Shown here piece after piece: positions 20,173 through 30,005 of a stretch of 33,058 nucleotides of DNA (position 1 is its first letter; every line of letters begins with the position of its first letter). Location: assembly GCA_010015745.1 (NCBI GenBank), contig ML978358.1, positions 1-33,058 of the forward strand, in the 5' to 3' direction. The DNA is from Setomelanomma holmii. Its lineage: Eukaryota > Ascomycota > Dothideomycetes > Pleosporales > Phaeosphaeriaceae. Below the pieces are notes generated by a model. It did no database searches, had not been told where the DNA came from, and was given only the letters and a program-made list of their open reading frames with translations. The position numbers were made by a program, and so were the translations under genes.

Positions 20173-22730
20173 GTTAGTATCGACAGAAGCTGAGCTGAGC
20201 GAGGGATGTGCCACTTTTACCCAGGCGTTCTACCGACAATTTTTGAGATATCTAGAGGGTTTTGTGAGGACAGTTCCTGCGTCTTTTATATAGAGTCTGG
20301 CAGTGGGAAGTGTAGATCTACTGGTACAAAAATCATTCCACCACAGGGAGAAGCGATTGAATGGGTGATCATGAAGCGTTTCCTGCAGATCCTTCAGCAT
20401 TATAGCGTTTGGATCAGTTCTGCAACCTTTTCGCATTCATGATTGCACGACGTGCTGAAGGCATGCAGGAATAGGCTAGCGTGTCGGAAAGGCCGTGTGC
20501 AATCATCTTGAAAGAGTATACGCGCCGGAAAGGCCTTTCACCTTGATTTGCTTTGCTAGCACCATGCGAAAAGAGTTCTTACGTGCTCTCGTACAATGCT
20601 CTGACTGCGTTTCGGGGGAACTTGAGGTCCGCGCTTATGACTCTGTGCTAGAGGTGGCACGGTGTGGATGTGTGCCTTGGGCACCGGCCACTGTATTTAC
20701 TCCAGCACGCATCGCGGACACCGAAATAAGACGGCATAATCCAACATGTCGCCGTACCCAAATGTGCCTTGCACAGACACATGGATATTTCACGGAGTCA
20801 TGAGCCCGCCGCCCTCTATATCTCGGCTAATATGATAGACCGTCAAAAGGCTCTAATTGCTCGACAAATGTCGATGTAGCGACCATGCGCTCAGGGAAGG
20901 AGGAGCAATCGGCTTTACGACAAAGTATGTGACGTCTGTATGGTGCAGGTTCTCCTCCTCGATTGCAATACGCGCACAAGATTCTCGCCTTACACCTTAA
21001 CGAAATGCTTTCACGGCTGGATAGAGGCTTGCTGATCTATACATGCACGATGGTTGAGCCAGACCATTTGAGAGTTTCCTTTGGCCCAGACTTGATACTG
21101 TCACTGTGTCGAGAACCACTTATCAAACAGATAGGTGCGGGTATGGTGACAGGAATACTGCTCCTACATCCCAGCCATCAAGCAGATGCTGGAGATCATT
21201 TCGTCCCATATTGTTATTATGTTGATGACCAATTCACTACGTAAAGGTCAAGAGCCGAAGCATTAGGTGGATAGGCTACACCATCAGACTCACGCCGGCG
21301 CATTCCTCACGCGCAAAGAGCAGCCCTGACCCTGCTAAGGAAAAACGAGGCAATGCCGAGACGTGCAAAGGACGGCAAGCCGTGGCTTGTGAATGCCGCC
21401 AGCGATTACAAGAATATCACCCATTAGCGCGCAGCGACCAGAACCAGGACTACAAGCTATGGACACTGTGAAGCCGCATGTCAAAGACCTTGTAAAGTTC
21501 ACAAGTACGGTGTACTCTGGAAAGCTACAGGCAGGTGGAAACGACAAGTGAGCAGTAGCTAACAGGATTGGAGGAACGTGAGAGGAGAGGTCGTGGGTTG
21601 TACGGACTCGAGGTGTCGTGGTGGAAGGGTGGTTGTAGAACTGGACCTCGAAACTATCCCATACATTCCTCCGCTCTGACTGAGCTTTTCTGCCTGCAAG
21701 GAGGCTGGATTAGCGCGTCGGCTAAGCTGCTGGGCACATTAAACTTCTAGCTGGGGCTCAAAGCTTCTGCAACACTTCCGAGCCAATCACTCATTTAGCA
21801 CATTACCTCGAAACTTCTCCGATCGGCCGCCGTGGTCCGAGTTAGCGTGTCTGTGTGCCAAGCGACCCCTACCCCTCGAGCTTGTGGCAGACTCCCGCGT
21901 CTGTTCTCGCTAATAAAACTTCTAGGCAACAAGCGAGGCGAGCTTTTATAGGCTTGGCCCTTGTTTTGACTTCGCGCTGCGGACATGCGTCTCGAAGGTC
22001 CGATGTTGTGGCGAAGCTTGCTCGGCGGAAGAATTCACCTTACACCGTATCAAATCAATGCTGGCTCTTGTGCGATCCAAACTTTGCCTCTGCGTCCAGT
22101 AAGTTGGAGGGGCTAACCTTTGCCGAGCGTTTCCGGGAGTCTAGGGCGGCTAGAGCCATACGCCTGTTGGTCGGGAAGGAAGCGCTAGTCCCTAGCTCGT
22201 TGTATCGTCGCCTGCATGTGATCTCTTGCACTCGCCAGTAAGGAAGCAAGACAGCCGAGAGCGAGGTCAACCGTAGTACAGACGTAAGACGAAGCATTTT
22301 GAAATGGGATATTCGTGTCCAACCAAATGATAAGCTCATTTTGTGCTAACCTAACGCACTATTCACCTACATCTTCGCGCCTCTCCCGACAACGCGGAGC
22401 TCTCTAGGATTGCGAGGCGAGCGGGACGGCCTGCTCTCGTGGCGTTTGTCGAGTTCACGTCATATGCAACAGCCGCGCGTACATGATCCGATGAACCATG
22501 CAACTGCGACTGGACGTGCAATGCGTCCTTCAACGTAGTTTTGTTCGGACACTAGCTACTCCAGCTGGGCAAGAGATCTTACAATATATCCAATTCTCTG
22601 ATTACAGTACCACTGTTCCCTTTTCCATCAAACCACAGAGCAAAACGGACATCTAGTCACTTTTAATACAGTGCAATTTGCTCAAAGTCTCAACACGGAC
22701 CAAGCTATTGAACTTCTACAATCCCTTCAT
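20173..22730. other. About 2.5 kb without a recognisable gene
   Basis: Upstream flank of the monooxygenase followed by sequence with only short frames on both strands (for example 20963-21244 plus; 21855-22241 plus; 22339-22055 minus). None has a domain, a good start, or splice sites that join it to a neighbour. Composition is balanced, not AT-rich, so it is not obviously RIP-mutated repeat. Nothing further can be supported. Confidence 0.4.
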
Positions 22731-23114
22731 TCACGCCAGCCTCTCAACAAACTTCTCCCCAAACGTCATCTGCAACGCCGCTCTAACAATTTTCCTCCTC
22801 GCATCCGCGATGCCCCTCATTGCAAACGCCTCCAGGCCCTCCAAACACGCCCTCATCACGCCCTCGACCGTATTCCCCAAATGGCCTTTCACGCACTTGA
22901 GATGCTGCGGCTCCTTCTTGACCAATCTCTCCATTACCGTCCACGTTTGCTTCGGCCACGCGTAGTCGAGGTTGATCGAGAGGATCTGGTCGATTGTTAT
23001 CCAGTATGCGATTAGAAAAGGAGGACGATGCTGAGGGAGTACAGGTCGAAAGATTTCTTGTAAGACTCGCGCTGCTATTGAGCGCTTCTTGAATGCCAGA
23101 ACTTGTTCACTCAA
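22731..23114 (-). pseudogene. C-terminal fragment of an unrecognised protein
   Basis: The minus strand is open for about 127 codons ending FVERLA-stop at 22731. The sequence is protein-like: VLQEIFRPVLPQHRPPFLIA, ITIDQILSINLDYAWPKQTW, HLKCVKGHLGNTVEGVMRAC. There is no ATG at its head; the frame is closed by TAA just upstream of 23114, so this is either a last exon after an acceptor (AATTGAG at about 23112) or a truncated gene. The hAT-1 end is only 80 bases upstream of the fragment, so insertion of hAT-1 may have cut the gene. Family unknown. Confidence 0.4.
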
Positions 23115-23195
23115 TTAGATGGGTGAAATAATCTAATACTAAGTGTGCTATCTTTGTGCCAATTGAATTTCATCAGCGTTGGCTCCTCCTATAGC

Positions 23196-23421
23196 CAGTG
23201 TTGGCAACAATCAATCAAATTGCAATCAAGTTGTGTCGTCATTGTAGAAATTGCAATTCAATCAAGTCAATCTCGTCGTTGCTGTAATTGCAATCAAATC
23301 AATCTGTAAGGTCGTGCTTAATTGATTGATTAATTAGATTGCAATTGTAGGCGTACGTAAGCGTGAGACTGCTGGGTTTGGTGAGGCAGCGATCTCACAA
23401 TGATAGTTCCTTAGTGTTGAG
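23196..23421 (+). repeat. hAT-1 left inverted-repeat arm
   Basis: Outer CAGTGTTGGCAAC, then repeated CAATCAA units, then the inner block ending TTAGTGTTGAG. Pairs with 25912-26118. Confidence 0.8.
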
Positions 23422-23544
23422 TTTTGGCTTAGTAATTATCTAAAAGCTTGTTTTAGGCTTAACTTACGCGTCTTTGCAACTTAACAACAGCTTAAACAAG
23501 CCTACTAAATAGTGCGCGCAACTAATCTCTTTTATATTGTCGCG

Positions 23545-25725
23545 ATGCCTGCTCGTAAAGCTAATAAGCCAGTAAAGCGTCCTTTTACTGGGCAGATCTA
23601 CGCCGCCGGCCGCCTAAATAAACAGCGTAAACTCACCTCCCGAGGCACTGAAAGCCAGCCAATTGCTATTGAGGATACTCAACCCAGCTCCCTGCGAGAA
23701 GCCCTAGCGATCGCTAGCGAGGCTGACGATTTTGAATCACAATTGCGCAACTCTCGGCTAAAAGATGAAGTTGTCGCGCCTGTTGAGGCATCAGAGGCGG
23801 CCACGGTGGCGTCTATAACTCTAAAAGATGAGGAGGTTAAGGGCTTTGACATGTGGTTTGCGGATAACTTTGACAGTGTTGACTGGAAGCTTTTGAAACA
23901 TTTTATACAGCCGCTGCGTACCCAAACGTACCGCAAAAGCTGGGTATACCGACATGGTTATCGCGTTGCTCTACAGCGTGATCCCGATCAGATCTACTGG
24001 GTTTGCCATATCTGCCATCGCAACAGGAAGCTCGAAGGCGCGGTTTACAAGACGTCAACGGCGACAAGCTCAGTACAAAGCCACCGCCGCAAGCGGCATC
24101 AAATAGACTCATCAGGTGTCATGGCAACGCGGTTGCCACCTGGGCAGCGGACTCTTTCAATGATCGCGGGCTCAGGCATCTTGGTCAGTCAAACTGTTGC
24201 TAACGAGGTGGGCCAGTTCGACGTACAAGCGTTTTGGATGGCGGCTGTACACTGGCTTGTTGATTGCAATATACCAATGAGGCTTTTTGAACAGCCGACG
24301 TTTCGGCGGCTTATGGAGTTTGCAAACCCAGAAGCTGAGAGGGCGTTGTGGAGGAGCCACAACAGCGTCAAGCGGTACGTGATGCGGCTATACGATTACT
24401 TATTGCCGCAGGTTGTTGCTGAGTTGCAGTCAGCGATCAGCAAGATCCATATCAGCTTCGACGGGTGGACAACTAAAGGCGGCAAGCGTGGCTTCTTTAG
24501 AGTTGTTGCGCACTACGCAACTGCTGACGGCGTTGTCAAAGACCTCCCGATCGACTTGCCGCAGGTTACTGGCGCTCATTCAGGTGAAAGGATAGCTAGT
24601 TGTATCGATAGTACGCTGCAAAAGTTCGGGATAACGGCGTCAAAGCTAGGTTACTTTATGCTCAACAACGCTTACAACAACGACGCCGCAATAAAGACGC
24701 TTGGGAGCAAATACGGCTTTGTTGCCAGCCAGCGTCGCCTTCGTTGTAGCGCTCACACGATCAATCTCGTTGGCCAGGCGGTGATATTTGGCTCGAACAA
24801 GGACGCTTTTGACAACGATTGGGCTGTCGTGAAGGACTATGTTGAGGTTTTACAGCCTTTGAAGGCAGCGACAAAGCGGCTAGAAGGTCGTGGTAAGAGC
24901 GGACGTTTTGGAGCGATCTACGAGGTGTTGCCCGTCTTTGAGTACTTACTTGGTAAGTTGGAGCAGCAGTATAGGCCTCACGAACTCGTTAATTACGAGG
25001 CAACCGGTGCTCCCGAGGACCACCTCGCGATCAACTTGAGAGCCGCCTGGGCAAAGATCAACAGCTATTACAGCCGGCTTGACGAGTCGCCCGTCTACTT
25101 TGCCGCCGTCTGCCTCCACCCGTACTACAAGTTTTATTGCGACCGCGCGTAGAGAGACAAGCCAAGCTGGCTCGCCCGATCAAGAGAAGCTTTTTAACAG
25201 CTTTGGAGTACTTACTAGGTGCCGCGGAGCCTAAAAGCTCGCCTAAGAGAGCGCAATCTGAGTGCTATTGACGACGCTATCGCGGCAATCATGGAGGATC
25301 CAAACTCCGACGACGACAAGGGCGGCAACGAGTATTTGCGTTGGCGGACGTTTGAGCCAAAGTGGTCAAAGACTGTATTTGAAAGCCCTGGTAATAGCGT
25401 AATAGCTTACTGGACTGAGCTACGCCCTAAGTATCCCAACCTCGCGCGCCTTGCGATTGATATACTGACAATCCTGGCAAGTAGTTGTGACTGTGAGCGC
25501 GTCTTCAGCGAGGTTGGTGATCTACTTATTCCTCGACAGCGTAATATAGGATTGCAGTTACTATCTGCGCTTCAATGTGTACGGTGTTGGATGAAAGACA
25601 GCAAGCAGACGCCGCCTAAGAAGACAGCGCTTAGTGACAACGATCTCGAACGGTTATACGACCTCGCGAAGTAGGAGGAGCCAGAGGCTGAGGCAGGCAA
25701 GCAACTGGCGATCAACTCTGTATAA
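23545..25725 (+). pseudogene. hAT transposase (hAT-1) with in-frame stops
   Basis: A cut-and-paste transposase of the hAT superfamily. ATG 23545 (MPARKANKPVKRPF) follows a 5' leader; 535 residues run to TAG 25150-25152 and the same frame continues to TAA 25723-25725, crossing stops at 25150 (TAG, Trp expected), 25195 (TAA after REAF), 25216 (TAG) and 25672 (TAG). There is no frameshift. Domains: BED-type finger, C154/C157 (VCHIC) and H180/H185 (HRRKRH); RNase H-like core with D306 in ISFDGW; MLNNAYNND at about 372-380, where the second catalytic Asp is expected as LDN but is Asn374; CSAHTINLV at 401-409; and the hATC dimerisation block ASSCDCERVFSEVGDLLIPR near 25480, containing the expected Glu. 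It looks recently inactivated by a few point changes. Confidence 0.9.
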
Positions 25726-25911
25726 CTCAGCTAACTGCTTCTCAAAACAGACGACAACGACAGCTTTTGATAGCAACTTACAAGCGACTTTGCCCTCCCC
25801 GAACCAATCACGCGAGCGAGCTATACGTTATACTGTTGGAGTTGGAGTTGTTGGAGTTGCTGGAGCTGTGAGATTGCTGGTGAACGATGAGATCGCGCCG
25901 TGAGAGCTATC

Positions 25912-26118
25912 CTCAACACTATGGAACTATCGTGAGATTGCTGCCTCACTAAACCCAGCAGCCTCACGCTTACATACGCCTACAATTGCAATCCGATCAA
26001 TCAATCAATCAATCACGCTTTTTTTGGCCCACCAAATCAATCAAATCAATCACGACTCTAAAAAATTGCAATCAAATCAATCTCGAGCTTCTGATTTGAT
26101 TGATTTGATTGTTGCCAA
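25912..26118 (-). repeat. hAT-1 right inverted-repeat arm
   Basis: CTCAACACTATGGAAC, then CGTGAGATTG and AACCCAGCAGCCTCACGCTT, followed by ATCAATCAAT units and terminal GATTGTTGCCAA. It ends exactly where LTR copy 1 begins. Confidence 0.8.
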
Positions 26119-26279
26119 TGTAAGCCCAGGGCACCTTGCATGGTCACGTGGATCATCCACCAGCCAATCAGCCCACCACTTCATGTATATAAGCTTAGGC
26201 TACGGACATCTCAGTCCACAACACTTAACACACAATACACCCATCTTCACACTTCGTCGCCTGCTCTCAACTGCTTACA
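26119..26279 (+). mobile_element. Copia LTR family 1, copy 1 (orphan, no target duplication)
   Basis: 161 bp, TGTAAGCCCAGGGCACC...AACTGCTTACA. Same family as 28859-29001 and 29837-29999 but in plus orientation. It contains CACGTG and a TATATAAG box about 60-75 bases in. Left neighbour GCCAA (hAT-1 terminus) and right neighbour CTCTC (helicase fragment) do not match, so this LTR is a junction rather than a simple insertion. Confidence 0.85.
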
Positions 26280-27755
26280 CTCTCTCTGCTCTCTCCCTTG
26301 TCTTCTCTGTCTCTCTGGACGTCGCCGCCTTGCTGCTTGTACAAGCGTCGCGCTGCTGGTACGCTAGCCAGTCGCTTGAGCATCCATCTCTCAGCCTCCT
26401 GCAGGCGCGCAGGCAAGAGCAAAGAGACACCTCGCTGGACAATGGTGACGTCGTCCTGGATCGCCGCGAGCTCCACAGTGAGTCTGTCATTCTTCTCCTC
26501 CTTCTGCATCTAGAGCACCTGCTCCCATAGCACCTGCGCAGCCTCTGCAACAACGCCCTGCGCCATTGTACGGAAGCGCGCGAGCTCGATCGGACGGCTC
26601 TTGATGAAGAAGGTCTGCCCGTCTAGCGACCACCACATGCTGCCTGCTATGCTGCCTGGCGTACGCAGCGACTTAAACTTAGCATATGCCAGCAGGCTCA
26701 GCATCATGCTTATTGGGCTGTGCGAGCCGTCAACAAGGTGGCGAGGTTGCTGCTGCAGCAGCGCGTGCGTCTCTGCTGTCCCCTGCTTGTCGCGCTGCTC
26801 AGAGGGGAGGAAAGCCTCAGCCGCGAGCACTCGCACGCAGTACACCAGCAAGCCAAGCAGGGAGGAGTACTCTGGCGCTGTATGCAGCCGCAGTGTGTCT
26901 GGGTTAACGCCTAGCGCTGCGAGGAAGTGGACAAGGCCGCTCTTAAACGGCTGGTAGCAGATGTCCTGGCAGATGAGCTCCTAGAACAGCTGCAGCACGT
27001 ACTTGTGCACCTCTGGTGCTGTATCAGCGCTCTCTCCTCCTTTGTGCAAGACAATCCTCCAGAGCCTCCTCGCTGCCTGCTTCTGCCTACCGTGCCAGGG
27101 GAAGAGGCGAGCGATGCCCACCAGCGCCCGCAGCGACGACTTCTTCTGCTCCTGCTGCTGCTCCTGCTGCTGCTCCTGCTTCTGCTCTTCAGCGGCGACA
27201 AGGCGTATGCCGTAGCAGAGTAGTCGCGCCCATAGCCTGGCCGCCCGCTGCTGGCTCTCTTTGTTCTGCATTCTTCCTAACAGCTGTACGTCAGGCTCGT
27301 TAGCCTTAGCACTACGCAGCCAGCGCAGCGTGTCAATTGCGAGCGTGCTGAGGCCCTGCGCAGCCTGCTCTACTAGCTGCTCTATCGCTGCTTCGACCTG
27401 TTGCAGCTCTGGCTTGTCGTCTCTGGGTGACCGAATAGCATAAGCAAGCAGCTTCCAGTCTGAGTAGGCCTGCAGGTGCTCGTCCTATCGCGTCCGCTTG
27501 AACCAGCCTGTACGGTCCTTAGCTGAAGTCTCCTCAGTTATACGATCAATTGCCTTGCTGTCCTCGCGCTTCAGAGCCTCCCAGCTCAAGGAGAGGCGAG
27601 TGAGCCTCTACTTGTAGTCGCTCTGCCGTTCCAACTCTTGCTGCTCGTTGCCCTGCTGCTCGTCGCCTTGCTGCTACCGCTTATGCTCGTTATGTTACTC
27701 CTAGTGCTACTGCTACTGCTGCTAGTACTGCTTCTGTACTTCGGCAGCGGGCGCA
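26280..27755 (-). pseudogene. OrsD/RecQ-type giant protein, N-terminal half, decayed
   Basis: A single minus-strand frame runs from about 27755 to the LTR at 26279. It starts in a Gln-rich coiled region shot with TAG codons (CAG runs), then RLSLSWEALKREDSKAI, RTGWFKRTR-stop-DEHLQAY, LLAYAIRSPRD, GIARLFPWHGRQKQAARRLW, QPFKSGLVHFLAALGVNPDT, SSLLGLLVYCVRVLAAEAFL, GSHSPISMMLSLLAYAKF and LAAIQDDVTIVQRGVSLL. This order is what I know from the region preceding the RecQ domain in large fungal OrsD/DUF3505-type proteins. In-frame stops at 27608, 27485, 26981 and 26510 all fit TGG or CAG changed to TAG. The reading ends at the LTR, and no helicase domain follows on this strand. Complementary to the C-terminal half at 3062-4686, possibly from another copy. 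Confidence 0.7.
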
Positions 27756-27929
27756 TAGGCCTCCTTGGGCAAGAGAAATAGCCTTTGGGCCAAAACAATA
27801 GCCAAGGGGACATTACCGCAGGTGCTTGTTGTGCACAACCCCTGTTAGTTAGCAAGCCACAAAATTGCGATGAGCAAGGGGAAGGGCCCTCAGGGCCAAC
27901 CCCTCGGGGATTCATAAGGCATAGCTTGG
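27756..27929. other. Junction between helicase fragment and Copia Gag
   Basis: The helicase-like frame and the Gag-like frame both fade here. A frame with the string RGVGPEGPSPCSS crosses the junction and is not recognisable. The exact breakpoint cannot be set by eye. Confidence 0.35.
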
Positions 27930-28786
27930 TATAGGTACATTGCGATTCAAATGCTACATCTCTTCAGCTTTGAATATATTAAGTGAGGCACTTGCAGCGT
28001 ATGCAGCATCGACTTGCTTGATAGCTCGTACGAGATCCTTGTGCGCTCAGAAGCTATTTACTTCTAGCAAATCAAGCTGCTTTGCTTAGTTGTATGCTAT
28101 AAGAAACTCACTGCACCAGTCTTAATGTTCGATTATTAAGCATGTAGGACCTTTGCTGCTTTGTAGGCTTTCTGTACGCAGTATTCTTGATCAGCAGTTG
28201 TTAGAGAATAGAGATCCTGAAGCATTTTGATTTGATTGTGTACAGATAGCTTGTCTTTGATGTGATAGAGGAAATCCTGCTGTATAGTCTTAGTGATATG
28301 TCAGCCTGGCACCTCAGTTCACACAGTACACTGTGAACTGCATCTCACGTGACTCTGTTAGTCACCTGCTTACTCATCTGGTTGTGTATATAATCGCTTA
28401 CAGTAGCTCTCTCAATACAACAACCTTCTGCCTCATTCATACCTGCCCTGTGCTCCCACATCCAACATGATATATGCTTCAACTTGTCCTAACTTATTTC
28501 TCTAGCGTCTGTATTCTTTAACTTCTTTGTAGTATTTACTGAGATCTTGATTGTATTGCAAGAGAGCCTGCTGAGTAGGCTGAGTTGGTGGAGATCTATC
28601 AGCATTGACGGTAGGCGCTGGCCGAACAGGCTTCTCAGGCTTCTGGAGCGGATGCTGGATCTGGTTAGGATCGATATACTCCCATACGTCTCCTGCTTCA
28701 GCAATGCGTTTGACAACAAAGATCTAGAGTTCCTAGTTACTCTGGCCTTGAAGGATGATGTTAGAGGTAACAGTATTTTTCGACAT
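27930..28786 (-). pseudogene. Ty1/Copia Gag, split by a solo LTR
   Basis: From ATG 28786 the minus strand reads MSKNTVTSNIILQGQSN, then stops at two positions (28733, 28724) where the Copia Gag pattern SNWDDWI places its two Trp residues. It continues VVKRIAEAGDVWEYIDPNQI, a Pro-rich linker and YNQDLSKYYKEVKEY. Gag is broken at 28467/28299 by a 169-bp LTR. When that LTR and one copy of the TGATA duplication are taken out, the frame passes straight through (VEAYI, then TKTIQQDFLYHIKDKL, MLQDLYSL), after which stops accumulate. Gag forms the particle of the retrotransposon; no protease, integrase or reverse transcriptase follows. Upstream lie its 5' LTR and primer-binding site. Confidence 0.8.
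28299..28467 (+). mobile_element. Solo LTR, family 2, with 5-bp duplication TGATA
   Basis: 169 bp, TGTCAGCCTGGC...CACATCCAACA, flanked by TGATA at 28294-28298 and 28468-28472. It contains an 8-bp stem (AGTTCACA / TGTGAACT), CACGTGA and GTGTATATAATC. Its sequence is unrelated to LTR family 1. The matching duplications and the restored Gag frame prove insertion followed by LTR-LTR recombination. Confidence 0.92.
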
Positions 28787-28845
28787 GTTGACAGCAACGT
28801 TATTGAGGTAGGTAGGTAGTTCAATGATAGATAGAGCGGATTAGA

Positions 28846-28858
28846 CCAGGCTCATAAC
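28846..28858 (-). other. Primer-binding site (initiator tRNA-Met anticodon-arm type)
   Basis: Immediately after the 3' end of the LTR, the minus strand reads GTTATGAGCCTGG. The first ten bases are complementary to GGCTCATAAC, the anticodon arm of fungal initiator tRNA-Met. Priming from a cleaved half-tRNA at this site is known for Copia-type elements. Confidence 0.7.
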
Positions 28859-29001
28859 TGTAAGTAGTTGGGAGCAGGTATGATTATACAATGTGAGTTG
28901 TGTTATTCTGTGTTGGACTGAGGTGTCTGTTTATATACATGAAGTAGTGGGCTGATTGGTTGGTGGATAATCCACGTGACCATGCGTGCCCTGGGCTTAC
29001 A
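28859..29001 (-). mobile_element. Copia LTR family 1, copy 2: 5' LTR of the Gag-bearing element
   Basis: 143 bp; on the minus strand TGTAAGCCCAGGGCACGC...CAACTACTTACA. It is followed by the primer-binding site and Gag in the expected order, which establishes it as a 5' LTR. The 3' LTR is missing, so no target duplication can be tested. Confidence 0.88.
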
Positions 29002-29836
29002 GGAGACTCAGTGAATCAGTTGTTTCAGATGCTCGGGGGCTTTTCGTGCTCACTCACTTACGTCCATCCACCCGTAACGGAACTACCGCCGTAGCGAAAC
29101 ACTAACAATACTTTTTATTCTTACACCACGAACAACAACTACATAGTCTAGATAAACTCGGAATAGACACCTTAGCCCCCTACTTACTTACGACCTTAGT
29201 GTCTTTATTGTGACATTTTTGCTTGCTTTATAATACTATAATTAGTCGCAAGACTGCACAGCGCTATCGTCTTAGACTACCTCTGGCCTGCTCCAACTTT
29301 CGTGCACCTGTCCAAAATCTTATTGAGTTATAGAATACCATGTGGAGATGGTATCCCGAGCAGGCTACTGTCTTTAACAAGCTGGCTGCGCTGTAACAGT
29401 GATTTATTGCTTAATCAAGTCGCGCAGCCCGCATCCTTGCTGTACAGAAGCGGCTTAGCTGTAATCTAACTGCGCCTGAGCACAGCCACAGCTGACTCGT
29501 GTGAGGAAGCCTTGGAGCTCTTACATGATAGTTGGCGGCTTACAATACGCTGAAGCGGCGCGGCAAGAATCTTGTGGCTGCTAGATATGTGCTGGGCGTG
29601 GCGTCTCAGCGCCGATAGCGGCTCAACCAAGGAGCAAGTACTTAACTAATTAAGGCATTGGCTAGACACTTAATGTCTTCTTTTCTTCTTTTCAAGCATA
29701 GCGTACGTAAATAGCTCGCTAACAGTACTTAAATGTATTCCTCTTAATCTACATCTTTTGTAAAGGTTGCGAAAGATAGTTATACATCAATATACTTAGG
29801 CGGCAATAGAGATGCGATATTTAAAGCATTATTAAG
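29002..29836. other. Gene-free stretch between LTRs
   Basis: About 830 bases, AT-rich at both ends. The middle (about 29370-29660) has protein-like scraps on the plus strand such as LKRRGKNLVAARYVLGVASQ, broken by stops. It could be the tail of an old transposase, but I cannot name it. Confidence 0.4.
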
Positions 29837-29999
29837 TGTAAGCAGTTGGGAGTAGGAGATATAGTGGATGTAAGGGTGTATTGTGTGGTGTGGTTGTTGT
29901 GGGCTGAGATGTCCGTAATCTAAGCTTATATACATGAAGTAGTGGGCTGATTGGCTGGCGGATAAACCACGTGACCATTCAAGGTGCCCTGGGCTTACA
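29837..29999 (-). mobile_element. Copia LTR family 1, copy 3: solo LTR with 5-bp duplication TTAAG
   Basis: 163 bp; minus strand TGTAAGCCCAGGGCACCTTG...AACTGCTTACA. TTAAG occurs at 29832-29836 and again at 30000-30004. A textbook solo LTR just downstream of the WD40 gene stop codon. Confidence 0.92.
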
Positions 30000-30005
30000 T
30001 TAAGG

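Larger units (their letters stand above)
23196..26118 (+). mobile_element. hAT-1: nearly complete hAT transposon with long inverted repeats
   Basis: Left end CAGTGTTGGCAACAATCAAT at 23196; right end ...GATTGTTGCCAA at 26118, lacking the expected last five bases because a Copia LTR starts right there. Both arms contain many ATCAATCAA/CAAATCAATC units and then a matching inner part: AAGCGTGAGACTGCTGGGTT near 23355-23380 corresponds to AACCCAGCAGCCTCACGCTT near 25955-25975 in inverted orientation, and the match extends to GTTCCTTAGTGTTGAG (23406-23421) and CTCAACACTATGGAAC (25912-25927). The arms are thus about 210-230 bp, imperfect, with differences mostly transitions. No 8-bp target duplication is visible, as expected if the right flank was replaced. 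It contains a single transposase gene. Confidence 0.85.

Noticed and set aside
20963..21244. 93-codon plus-strand frame
   Set aside because: No ATG at its head, no recognisable motif, and no splice signals tying it to other exons.
26267..27303. Plus-strand open frames rich in Leu, Cys and Ser
   Set aside because: They are the reverse complement of the Gln/Glu/Lys-rich minus-strand helicase fragment.
26119..29999. Long inverted repeats 26119-26279 versus 28859-29001 and 29837-29999 read as ends of one DNA transposon
   Set aside because: The repeats are LTRs: TG...CA-type ends, a primer-binding site and Gag follow one, and another has its own TTAAG duplication.
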